NCBI GenBank assembly: GCA_035690905.1
Contig: DASSKA010000149.1
Span: 1-28,639 of the forward strand
Origin: DASSKA01 sp035690905
GTDB taxonomy: Bacteria > Actinomycetota > Actinomycetes > Propionibacteriales > Nocardioidaceae
DNA length: 28,639 nucleotides
Direction of reading: 5' to 3'
This document shows positions 13,818 to 21,346 of this stretch, piece by piece (position 1 is the first letter of the stretch; each line of letters begins with the position of its first letter). A program made the position numbers and the translations under genes. The notes beneath the pieces are model-generated. The model worked only from the letters and a program-made list of their open reading frames with translations. It was not told the origin of the DNA and made no database searches.

Positions 13818-16724
13818 ATGGCTGGGAGACAGACCGACGTCCTGGTCGCGGCCTACCAAGACATCACCACGGCGACGCGGGACTTCGAGTCGTTGGTAGC
13901 GCTCGTGAAGCAGAAGGAACTGGTGATCGAGGGCGTCATCCTCGTCAGTCACGCCGAGGACGGCAGCGTCTCGGTCGAGCTCACCGGCGATCATCTCGGG
14001 CGCACCGGCGCGCGATGGGGCGGCGGGGTCGGGCTCGCAATCGGGCTCTTCGCACCGCTGCTCCTCGCCTCGACGGTAACCACAGGTGCGGTGGTCGGCT
14101 GGCTCGCCGGCAAGTTCAGTGGGACCCGGCTGCAGCAGCAGGTCCAGGAGATGATCGGGGCGAACCTGCCCCCTGGTTCGGCTGGGGTCATCGCTGTCTT
14201 CGACGACACCGAGCGACTCGGCATCGAGCAGGCGCTCGGCTCAGCGCTGCTGCGATCGGTCGTGCAGGGCGACACGGAGGGGAACGGGGCGCTGAAGGAG
14301 TCCCTCGCCGACGCCATGGGCAAGTTCAGTCCCGACCGCACCGTGCTGCCGATCCCCGACCGCAACTTCGGCGGGGCCGTGGGGCGCACGCTCGACCAGT
14401 CCGTCGAGGACTGGAGCATCGTCGCCCCGGTGAGTCCGCCGGTGGGCGCCCCGAATGTCCTCATCGTGCTGATCGACGACGCGGGGTTCGGCGGCCCGAG
14501 CACCTTCGGCGGCGCCATCAAGACGCCCAACCTCACCCGGGTCCAGCAGATGGGGCTCACCTACAACCGTTTCCATGTGACGGCAGTGTGCTCACCCACG
14601 CGGGCGGCGATGCTGACCGGCCGCAACAACCACCGCGTCGGCTTCGGCTCGATCGCGGAGTACCCCGGTCCCTTCCCCGGCTACACGGCCGCGGTGCCGA
14701 AGAGCTGTGCCGCGCTTCCCCGCGTCCTTCGCGAGAACGGATACGTCACCGGAGGCTTCGGCAAGTGGCACCTGACGCCGGACACCGTCCAGGGCGCAGC
14801 CGGACCGTTCGACCGGTGGCCTCTGTCCTGGGGGTTCGACCACTTCTGGGGCTTCCTCAGCGGCGCCGCGGGTCAGTACGACCCGATCATCACCCAGGAC
14901 AACTCGGTGCTCGGCGTACCGGAGGGGGAAGGCGACGAGCAGTACTACTTCCCCGACGACCTCACCGACAAGTCCGTCGAGTGGCTGCACGCCGTGCGGG
15001 CCCAGGACGCCAGGAAGCCGTGGTTCATGTACTACTCGACCGGCTGCAGCCACGCCCCGCACCACGTGGCGAAGGAATGGGCCGACAGATACAAGGGCGC
15101 GTTCGACGAGGGCTGGGACGTCTACCGCCGCCAGACCCTGGAGCGTCAGAAGCGGCTCGGGCTGGTGCCCGAGGACACCGAGCTGACCGAGCGTCCCGAC
15201 CTCTTCCCGGCCTGGGACTCGCTCACCGAGGACGCGAAGAAGCTCTACGCGCGGCAGATGGAGGTCTTCGCCGGCTACTCCGAGAACGCCGACTGGAACG
15301 TCGGCCGGTTGCTCGACGCCATCGACGAGTCCGGCGACCTCGACAACACGCTCGTCTTTTACGTCTGGGGCGACAACGGCGCGAGCATGGAGGGCACCCT
15401 CACGGGCTCGTTCAACGAGATGACCTTCCTCAACGGTGTCGTCCTGGACGCCGAGCAACAGCTCGAGCTGATCAACGCGTACGGCGGGATCGAGGCCATC
15501 GGCGGCGACCACACCGCGCCGCACTTCGCCTCGGCGTGGGCGCACGCCAACAACACCCCCTTCCAGTGGGGCAAGCAGACCGGGAGCCACCTCGGCGGGA
15601 CGCGCGACCCGATGGTGGTCGCCTGGCCCAGCAGGATCAGGGCAAACGGCGAGGTGCGGTCCCAGTTCACGCACTGCATCGACATCGCGCCGACCGTCCT
15701 GGAGGCAGCCGGGATCCCCGAGCCGACGGCAGTCGACGGCATCGGCCAGGAGCCAATGGACGGCACCAGCTTCTTCTACACCTTCGACGACGAGGACGCC
15801 GCCGAGCGGCATACTGTCCAGTACTCCGAGTCGTTCGGCAGCCGGGCGATCTACAAGGACGGCTGGTGGGCCTGCGCACGGCTGGAGAGGGCCCCCTGGG
15901 ACTTCTCACCCGAGACGCTCGCGCGCTTCGCCCCTGGCGCCTACGACCCGGAGCAGGACGTGTGGGAGCTGTACTACCTCCCCGACGACTTCTCCCAGGC
16001 CCACGACCTCGCCGACCTACACCCGGAAAAGCTCGAAGAGCTCAAAGACCTGTTCTGGCAGGAGGCAGAGCGCAACCGTGTCCTGCCGCTGCTCGGTGGG
16101 ATGTGCATCTTCTTCGGCATCCTCCCGCCGCTACCGACCATCCCGCGGTACACGTTCGCTGGCGACGTCCAGAACGTCCAGCGGGGCATGGTGCCCCCCA
16201 TCGCCGGCCGGTCCTACGCCATCGAGGCGGAGCTCTGGGTCCCTGATGAGGGCGCAGAGGGTGTCATCGTCGCCAACGCCGACTTCATCGGCGGCTTCGC
16301 CCTGTGGGTCGACGCCGACCGGCACCTCCATCACACCTACTCGTTCCTCGGGGTGGAGACGTACAAGCAGGTGTCAACGACGAAGATCCCCACCGGCGAG
16401 GTCACCGTGAAGGTGCTGTTCGAAGCCGACGAGGCCAAGCCGGGCACCGGTGGCGCGGTCACGTTGTGGGCCGACGACGAGCTGGTCGGTGAAGGGTCAC
16501 TGCCCAGGACCGTGCCGGTCACCTTCTCGTCGTACGCCGGGATGGACATCGGCCGGGACAACGGCCTCGTCGTGGATCTCGACTACGAGGACAAGGCCCC
16601 CTACGCCTTCACCGGAACCGTCCGGCGGGTCGTCTTCGACCTCCAGCCGGCCTCTGCCGAGGAGGAACGGGCACTCCACAGGCACGCGGCCGCCCACAGG
16701 GTCGCCCACGGAGCGGGCTCCTGA
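13818..16724 (+). CDS. DUF1269-type membrane domain fused to a type I arylsulfatase
   Basis: This 968-residue protein starts at ATG 13818 behind GGAGA. Residues 1-150 resemble DUF1269: a mixed alpha/beta start (DVLVAAYQDITTATRDF), a hydrophobic Gly/Ala hairpin (about 66-99, WGGGVGLAIGLFAPLLL then TTGAVVGWLAGKF) and a C-terminal PPGSAGVIAVFDDTE strand. Residues about 210-760 are a sulfatase: metal residues Asp220-Asp221 (LIDDAGFGG), the formylglycine motif Cys258-Ser-Pro-Thr-Arg262, GKWHL with Lys316 and His318, SHAPHH (411-416), and GDNG (518-521). The last 200 residues look like a beta-rich sandwich (GDVQNVQRGMVPPIAGRSYA onward). There is no signal peptide, so the membrane hairpin may anchor it, and the active site could face the cytoplasm. 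The upstream maturase supplies the formylglycine. The fusion is unusual. Confidence 0.9.
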   Translation: MAGRQTDVLVAAYQDITTATRDFESLVALVKQKELVIEGVILVSHAEDGSVSVELTGDHLGRTGARWGGGVGLAIGLFAPLLLASTVTTGAVVGWLAGKFSGTRLQQQVQEMIGANLPPGSAGVIAVFDDTERLGIEQALGSALLRSVVQGDTEGNGALKESLADAMGKFSPDRTVLPIPDRNFGGAVGRTLDQSVEDWSIVAPVSPPVGAPNVLIVLIDDAGFGGPSTFGGAIKTPNLTRVQQMGLTYNRFHVTAVCSPTRAAMLTGRNNHRVGFGSIAEYPGPFPGYTAAVPKSCAALPRVLRENGYVTGGFGKWHLTPDTVQGAAGPFDRWPLSWGFDHFWGFLSGAAGQYDPIITQDNSVLGVPEGEGDEQYYFPDDLTDKSVEWLHAVRAQDARKPWFMYYSTGCSHAPHHVAKEWADRYKGAFDEGWDVYRRQTLERQKRLGLVPEDTELTERPDLFPAWDSLTEDAKKLYARQMEVFAGYSENADWNVGRLLDAIDESGDLDNTLVFYVWGDNGASMEGTLTGSFNEMTFLNGVVLDAEQQLELINAYGGIEAIGGDHTAPHFASAWAHANNTPFQWGKQTGSHLGGTRDPMVVAWPSRIRANGEVRSQFTHCIDIAPTVLEAAGIPEPTAVDGIGQEPMDGTSFFYTFDDEDAAERHTVQYSESFGSRAIYKDGWWACARLERAPWDFSPETLARFAPGAYDPEQDVWELYYLPDDFSQAHDLADLHPEKLEELKDLFWQEAERNRVLPLLGGMCIFFGILPPLPTIPRYTFAGDVQNVQRGMVPPIAGRSYAIEAELWVPDEGAEGVIVANADFIGGFALWVDADRHLHHTYSFLGVETYKQVSTTKIPTGEVTVKVLFEADEAKPGTGGAVTLWADDELVGEGSLPRTVPVTFSSYAGMDIGRDNGLVVDLDYEDKAPYAFTGTVRRVVFDLQPASAEEERALHRHAAAHRVAHGAGS
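14589..14603 (+). other. Formylglycine modification motif (CSPTR)
   Basis: TGC at 14589-14591 is Cys258 of the sulfatase, followed by Ser-Pro-Thr-Arg. In type I sulfatases this Cys becomes the catalytic formylglycine. Here the adjacent radical-SAM maturase can do this without oxygen. Confidence 0.85.
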
Positions 16725-16940
16725 CCAGCCGCTGGGGTGGCAAGCCCGGTGACCCCAGTGTCGGGGCCCACGGACTCCGCCGGTCCGCCCGGCCAGGCGT
16801 TCCTGGTGTCGACCTCTATCCGCCACGTGGATATGCGAATGTGGCAACGCGCGATCTGGAGTGTGACCGCTTGCACGTGTAGCCCGGTCGTGTCGAACGT
16901 CAGGACCTTCAGCGTGCCGGTGGTGCGCTGCCGTCGGACT
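16725..16940. other. Spacer after the sulfatase
   Basis: Apart from the hairpin at 16732-16758 I see no supported feature. Minus-strand open frames run through it but look like antisense of repeats and spacer, with no recognisable protein. Confidence 0.4.
16732..16758 (+). terminator. Hairpin after the sulfatase gene
   Basis: CTGGGGT (16732-16738) and ACCCCAG (16752-16758) are perfect complements around a 13-base loop, seven bases after the sulfatase stop. No T tract follows, so this would be a weak or actinobacterial-type terminator, or an mRNA 3'-end stabiliser. Confidence 0.4.
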
Positions 16941-17083
16941 GAACCCCGTGACCAGACCCGTGACCAAGACGTGGCGAGACGTCTCGACACGGGTGGCGAC
17001 CCAGGAGTTGCCGGTTGGCAGGTGACCCGCGATGGGGTGGGACGGAGGAGAGCGGGGGAGAGGGTTGAGACGGCGGTTTCGGT
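16941..17083. repeat. Element-end segment B (diverged copy of segment A)
   Basis: This aligns end to end with the IS-free version of 8411-9979, including paired CCGTGACCAG-type repeats (16946-16955 and 16958-16967), GCGATGGG, CGGGGGAGAG and GAGACGGCGGTTT. The match stops at about 17083, where copy A passes into the tRNA fragment; here the next bases (CGGTAGCACC) are unrelated to tRNA. It is probably the end of an older or deleted element of the same family. Confidence 0.55.
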
Positions 17084-17187
17084 AGCACCGTGCCGGCGGC
17101 CGCACTGTAGACATCTCGCTGCTCCGACCTCGAGCACAAGCGTCAAAAACGGGTCGCGTTGCGGCTAGATCCCTCGGAGGCGGCTGT

Positions 17188-17199
17188 ACTTACGCAAGT
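17188..17199. promoter_or_regulatory. Small palindrome upstream of the Lrp gene
   Basis: ACTTACGCAAGT has perfect ACTT/AAGT arms around a four-base centre, about 50-60 bases before the regulator start. It may be an additional regulator half-site pair; the evidence is weak. Confidence 0.25.
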
Positions 17200-17235
17200 T
17201 TCCACCGAGTAGGTGTTGACAGTAGTGGATTCCCT

Positions 17236-17254
17236 CACAGAGAGTGTCTCTGTG
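17236..17254. promoter_or_regulatory. 19-bp palindrome at the Lrp gene start (candidate operator)
   Basis: CACAGAGA (17236-17243) and TCTCTGTG (17247-17254) are perfect complements with a three-base GTG centre. Lrp/AsnC regulators usually bind palindromes of about 15 bp near their own start. In RNA the same bases would form a hairpin that hides the purine-rich AGAGAG and the GTG at 17252, so either DNA or RNA control is possible. Confidence 0.5.
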
Positions 17255-18265
17255 GCAGATTTCCCCCATCTCGACGAGGTCGATCGGCAGATTGTCGCGG
17301 CCCTCCAGGTAAACGGTCGTGCGTCCTGGCGCAAGATCGCGGCGGCCCTGGGCGCTTCAGAGTCGACCGTGACCCGCCGCGGTCAGCAGCTGTTGAGCGA
17401 CCGGGCGGTCGCGGTCACCGGGGTTTTGGATCATCTCCGCTGTGGGCTGGGGATCTCGATTCACGTGCGGTTGCGCGTTCGGCCCGGGTGCGCGCTGAAG
17501 GTTGCACGTGCGCTCGCCGCGCACTCGCGGCCGCGCTTCGTCGCTGTGGTGACTGGCTCGTTCGACGTCAGTGCTGAGATCGTGGTCGCCAGCCACCGCG
17601 AGGTGATGCGGGTGTTGGACGAGTTGGACGGCATCGACGATGTCGTGGAGACCGAGTCCATCGTCGTGACCCGCAAGTTCAGCGCGTTCGAGGAGTGGAA
17701 CCCCTGCAGCCTCGACGGTCGCGCGGTCGACTTACTGCGGGCTGGCGCGGAGGTCACCGACTACGCCCACCGGGACTGGACGGAGACCGAGCAGCTGACG
17801 GATCAGGACGTCGCGATCGCGCGAGTTCTTGCGACTAATGGGCGCCGTAGCTACGCCGGGATTGCGACGGCGGTGGGCACGAGCGAGTCCACGGTGGCCA
17901 GGCGTGTGGAGTCCATGGTGCAGCGTGGCTGCTTGCGGTTCCGCACGGTCTTCGAGGCGCCGACGGTCGGCTACGACGTGGAGTACCTGCTGTGGCTCGA
18001 GGTCGCACCGGGGCTGGTCGAGGAGGTCGGCGAGCGGCTGGCCAAGCATCCGGCGACCCGCTACGTGGCCGCCACCACCGGACGCCACAACCTGATCCTG
18101 CAGGGGGTGCTGTCTGGATACGGCGACCTGTACCCCTACACCACCGAGGTCATTGGACAGCTCCCGGGCGTGCAGTCGGCTGACCTCACCCTCCAGGTGC
18201 AAGCCCTCAAGCGCGCCTGGGTGCCCATCGGCGACGACGGTCGCCCTCAACCGCGGGAGATGTGA
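17252..18265 (+). CDS. Double-domain Lrp/AsnC family regulator
   Basis: This protein of about 337 residues contains two consecutive Lrp units, so it is twice the usual 150-160 residues. Unit 1: helix-turn-helix LDEVDRQIVAALQVNGRASW with SESTVTRRGQQLL, then a RAM-like ligand domain (ISIHVRLRVRPGCALKVAR, VVTGSFDVSAEIVV). Unit 2 from about residue 180: LTDQDVAIARVLATNGRRSY with SESTVARRVESMV, then YLLWLEVAPGLVEEVGERL and ATTGRHNLILQGVL. Such fused forms occur in actinomycetes and presumably act as pseudo-dimers that respond to an amino-acid-like ligand. I prefer GTG 17252; GTG 17225 and GTG 17213 are alternatives. Its stop TGA overlaps the ATG of the next gene by one base, so it heads the catabolic operon. 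Confidence 0.88.
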   Translation: MADFPHLDEVDRQIVAALQVNGRASWRKIAAALGASESTVTRRGQQLLSDRAVAVTGVLDHLRCGLGISIHVRLRVRPGCALKVARALAAHSRPRFVAVVTGSFDVSAEIVVASHREVMRVLDELDGIDDVVETESIVVTRKFSAFEEWNPCSLDGRAVDLLRAGAEVTDYAHRDWTETEQLTDQDVAIARVLATNGRRSYAGIATAVGTSESTVARRVESMVQRGCLRFRTVFEAPTVGYDVEYLLWLEVAPGLVEEVGERLAKHPATRYVAATTGRHNLILQGVLSGYGDLYPYTTEVIGQLPGVQSADLTLQVQALKRAWVPIGDDGRPQPREM

Positions 18266-19143
18266 TGACACAAGAACCTTGGCAGTGGGACGAGCCGACG
18301 TGGCGCGGCCACGTCGAGAAGGTGCGCGCGGGCGCGTCGCTGAGGCCGGAGCAGTGGCCGGGTAATGCGTGTGTCGCCGTGGCGATCTCCTTCGACTCCG
18401 ACCACGAGACCATCCCGCTGCGCGACGGTGAAACCAGCCCGGGCCGGCTGGCGCAGGGCGAGTACGGCGCCCGGGTGGCAGCACCGAAGATCGTGAAGCT
18501 GCTCGCGGACTATGACGTCCCGGCGTCCTTCTTCATGCCTGCGGTCTCGGGTCTGCTTCACCCGGCAGAGGTGGAGTCCTACGTGGCCGGCGGCCACGAG
18601 GTCGCGGTGCACGGTTGGATCCACGAGCGGAACACCCTGCTCGGCCACGCCGACGAGCTCGAGCTGACCGGTCGGGCCATGGACACCCTCGAGAAGCTTT
18701 CCGGTACTCGGCCGACCGGAATCCGCACACCCAGCTGGGACTTCTCGGACCACACCCTGGACGTCATCCGCGAACTGGGCTTCGTCTATGACTCCTCCTT
18801 GATGGCCGACGACGACCCGTACATGCTCGTGGCCGGGGGAGAGGAGACCGGGATCGTCGAGATCCCCGTGGAGTGGATCCGCGACGACGCGCCGTACTTC
18901 ATGATGGAGCGCTACGCCAGCCTCCGCCCCTACATGCCGCCCCGATCGGCCCTGCAGATCTGGACCGACGAGTTCGACGCGGCGCGCGCAGAGGGCGGCC
19001 TGTTCCAGCTCACGCTGCACCCGCACATCATCGGCCACCGCTCGCGGCTGGTCGTGCTCCGCGACCTCCTGGAGTACATGCGCGGGCACGACGACGTCTG
19101 GTTCGCCAGCCACGCCCAGATCTCCGAGGTCCTCCGGCCGTAA
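18265..19143 (+). CDS. Polysaccharide-deacetylase-fold hydrolase (HpPgdA/PuuE-like)
   Basis: This 292-residue protein belongs to the carbohydrate-esterase-4 NodB fold. The metal-site residues are visible: Asp44/Asp46 in SFDSDHET and His116/His120 in HEVAVHGWIHE. The RTPSWDFSDHT segment (from residue 154) and TLHPHIIGHRSRL near the C-terminus mark the HpPgdA/PuuE branch, which includes peptidoglycan deacetylases but also ring-opening amidases such as PuuE allantoinase and cyclic-imide hydrolases. There is no signal peptide or wall-binding domain, so a cytoplasmic small-molecule amidase or imidase is more likely than a wall enzyme. The start is ATG 18265, with GGGAG upstream and a one-base overlap with the regulator stop. 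A paralogue lies at 25154-25987. Confidence 0.88.
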   Translation: MTQEPWQWDEPTWRGHVEKVRAGASLRPEQWPGNACVAVAISFDSDHETIPLRDGETSPGRLAQGEYGARVAAPKIVKLLADYDVPASFFMPAVSGLLHPAEVESYVAGGHEVAVHGWIHERNTLLGHADELELTGRAMDTLEKLSGTRPTGIRTPSWDFSDHTLDVIRELGFVYDSSLMADDDPYMLVAGGEETGIVEIPVEWIRDDAPYFMMERYASLRPYMPPRSALQIWTDEFDAARAEGGLFQLTLHPHIIGHRSRLVVLRDLLEYMRGHDDVWFASHAQISEVLRP

Positions 19144-19226
19144 CCCGGCGGAGACCCAGGCTCAACCGCTCCACCCTCGCAACATCCACCACTGGTCGGG
19201 CACCGGCCATCACATGGGAGAGACGC

Positions 19227-20543
19227 ATGTCCGCAACAACCACTACGCCGGCCACGACGGGCAGGCCCGGCACGAGGCTCAACCGCGAGCAGCGCAAGGC
19301 CATCGTCGCCGGCTCGATCGGGAATGCCGTCGAATGGATCGACTGGGCGCTGTACGCGACGCTGGCGCCGGTGTTCGCCGGCCAGTTCTTCGGCAGCTCC
19401 GACCCGGCGGTCAACCTGCTGTCCACGCTGGCGATCTTCGCCGTCGGCTTCGTCATGCGCCCGATCGGCGGCGCCCTGCTCGGCGCCTACGCCGACCGAC
19501 GCGGTCGTAAGAAGGGTCTCACCCTGACCATCAGCTTGATGGCGGGCGCAGCGTTCGTGATCGCGGTGACCCCGAGCTACGGCACGATCGGCCTCGTCGC
19601 ACCGCTGATCCTGCTGCTCGCGCGGCTGGTGCAGGGGTTTTCCGCCGGAGGTGAGTTCGGCTCGTCGTCCTCGTTCCTGGTCGAGTCCGCCGCCGCCAAC
19701 CGGCGCGCGTTCGCCGGGTCCTGGCAGCAGGTCTCGGTCGGCGCAGGCGTGCTGGTCGCTTCGGGCACCAGCTACGTGCTCACCAAGCTGCTCAGCGACG
19801 CCGCGATGGCCTCCTACGGTTGGCGGATCGCGTTCATCGTGGGTGGGTTGATCGGTCTGGTCGGCCTCTGGCTCCGCAAGTCGATCGCGGAGACGGGCAG
19901 TTTTGAGACCGCCCGCGACACCGGGCGCACCGGGGAGAAGCACCCCCTGATGGGCATGGTCAAGGACCACCCGAAGGCGGCGCTACGGGTCGTCGGCATC
20001 ACGATCGCCGGCACGCTGCTCTACTACATCTGGATGAGCTACATGCCGGGCTACGCCAGCACCACCACCAAGGTGAGCCTGAGCAACGCGCTGTTGGTCA
20101 ACACCATCGCGGTCGCCTACTTCCTGGTGCTGCTGCCGTTTGTCGGGCTGCTCTCTGACAAGATCGGCCGCAAGGCCACCCTGTTCGGCTTCGCTTTCGG
20201 GTTCCTGGTGTTCGCCTATCCCGCGTTCCGGATGCTCGACAACGCCAGCTTCGGCACCCTGCTCCTAGTCGAGCTGATCGGCGTCACCTTCCTGACCGGC
20301 TACTCCGCCAACTGTGCGGTCATCATGTCCGAGCAGTTCCCGCCGGAGGTGCGGGCGACCGGCATCGGGCTGCCGTACGCCGCTGCGGTCGCGGTCTTCG
20401 GCGGGACCGCACCGTACATCACCACCTGGATGGCCACGCACGGATACCGCGACCAGACCTGGATCTACGTCGCCGGGGCCGCGCTGATCGGCTGCATCGT
20501 GTACGCCACCATGCCCGAGACCAAGGACAAGGCGTTCGTGTGA
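19227..20543 (+). CDS. MFS transporter, metabolite:H+ symporter (MHS) family
   Basis: This 438-residue protein has 12 predicted helices. The MHS marks are an N-terminal GSIGNAVEWIDWALYATLAPVF helix start, the loop 2-3 motif GAYADRRGRKK, LVQGFSAGGEFGSSSSFLVE and a repeat-two motif GLLSDKIGRKATL. MHS carriers bring in organic acids and zwitterions (for example shikimate, alpha-ketoglutarate and betaine types) with protons. The start is ATG 19227 behind GGGAGAG; the open frame upstream to 18873 overlaps the deacetylase-fold gene in another frame. Its TGA overlaps the GTG of the SDR gene (GTGA), so import and oxidation are translationally coupled. It probably imports the substrate of this operon. 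Confidence 0.92.
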   Translation: MSATTTTPATTGRPGTRLNREQRKAIVAGSIGNAVEWIDWALYATLAPVFAGQFFGSSDPAVNLLSTLAIFAVGFVMRPIGGALLGAYADRRGRKKGLTLTISLMAGAAFVIAVTPSYGTIGLVAPLILLLARLVQGFSAGGEFGSSSSFLVESAAANRRAFAGSWQQVSVGAGVLVASGTSYVLTKLLSDAAMASYGWRIAFIVGGLIGLVGLWLRKSIAETGSFETARDTGRTGEKHPLMGMVKDHPKAALRVVGITIAGTLLYYIWMSYMPGYASTTTKVSLSNALLVNTIAVAYFLVLLPFVGLLSDKIGRKATLFGFAFGFLVFAYPAFRMLDNASFGTLLLVELIGVTFLTGYSANCAVIMSEQFPPEVRATGIGLPYAAAVAVFGGTAPYITTWMATHGYRDQTWIYVAGAALIGCIVYATMPETKDKAFV

Positions 20544-21346
20544 GCCAGCGCCATGTGCTGGTCACGGGAGCGGCAGGAGGCATCGGCGCCGCATGCGCCG
20601 CTGCCTTCGCCGCGCGCGGCGACCACGTGACCGGCGTCGACGCCCGAGCCGACGAGCTGACCGAACGACTGGTGGAGCTGACCGAGAAGCACGACGTGCG
20701 AACGCTGGCCTTGAGCGCGGATCTCGCTTACCCCGGCTGCGGGTCCCTGATCGCGGAGGCTGCCGAGAAGATGGGACCGGTCGACGTCCTCGTGAACGCC
20801 GCAGGCCTCTATCCCGCGACGCCGCTGCCGGACATGACCGCGGCTGCCTGGGACCGGGTGCAGGCGGTCAACGTGCGTGCCCCGATGCTCCTCACCGTCG
20901 CGCTCGGCGCCCAGGGCCGGCCCGCCGCCGTGGTGAACATCAGCTCGGGCGCGGCCACCCGCGCCCGCCCGGGGGCGGCGCATTACTGCACGTCCAAGGC
21001 GGCCCTGGAGATGGTGACGAAGGCCTGTGCCGTCGAGCTGGCCTCAGTCGGCATCCGGGTGAACGCCGTCTCGCCGGGCTTCGTCACCGTGGACAGCCCG
21101 GTCAACCCCGTCACACCGGAGTACCAAGACGCGGTGGCGCGCAACCCGATGGGCCGCCCCGGCTGCCCCGAGGAGATCGCGGTGGCGGTGCTGTGGCTCG
21201 CCTCTCCAGAGGCCTCCTTCACCACCGGCACCGTGCTCCGCGTCGACGGCGGCGCCACCGCCGGAACGACCGACCTGCCCATCCACTACCCGATGACCAC
21301 GGCGCTGCAAAGCATCGGGGGAGAGAACAACTATGACCACGCCTGA
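20540..21346 (+). CDS. Short-chain dehydrogenase/reductase
   Basis: This 268-residue classical SDR has the NAD(P)-binding TGAAGGIG motif near residue 10, the structural NAAG at about residue 90, and a catalytic Ser (NISSG) with YCTSK as Tyr-x-x-x-Lys. A C-terminal tail of about 25 residues follows the usual VDGGAT end. The Asp in TGVDARAD after strand 2 favours NAD+. The start is GTG 20540, overlapping the transporter stop by four bases. The next gene begins inside its 3' end (14-base overlap). It probably oxidises an alcohol group of the imported compound. Confidence 0.92.
   Translation: MSQRHVLVTGAAGGIGAACAAAFAARGDHVTGVDARADELTERLVELTEKHDVRTLALSADLAYPGCGSLIAEAAEKMGPVDVLVNAAGLYPATPLPDMTAAAWDRVQAVNVRAPMLLTVALGAQGRPAAVVNISSGAATRARPGAAHYCTSKAALEMVTKACAVELASVGIRVNAVSPGFVTVDSPVNPVTPEYQDAVARNPMGRPGCPEEIAVAVLWLASPEASFTTGTVLRVDGGATAGTTDLPIHYPMTTALQSIGGENNYDHA

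Noticed and set aside
13799..16246. 815-codon plus-strand open frame overlapping the sulfatase
   Set aside because: It is Arg-rich out-of-frame reading of a GC-rich gene, with no family motifs. The sulfatase frame contains all catalytic residues.
16497..17146. Minus-strand open frames across the sulfatase end and spacer
   Set aside because: They overlap the well-supported sulfatase gene and consist of translated repeats. No domain or ribosome binding site is seen.
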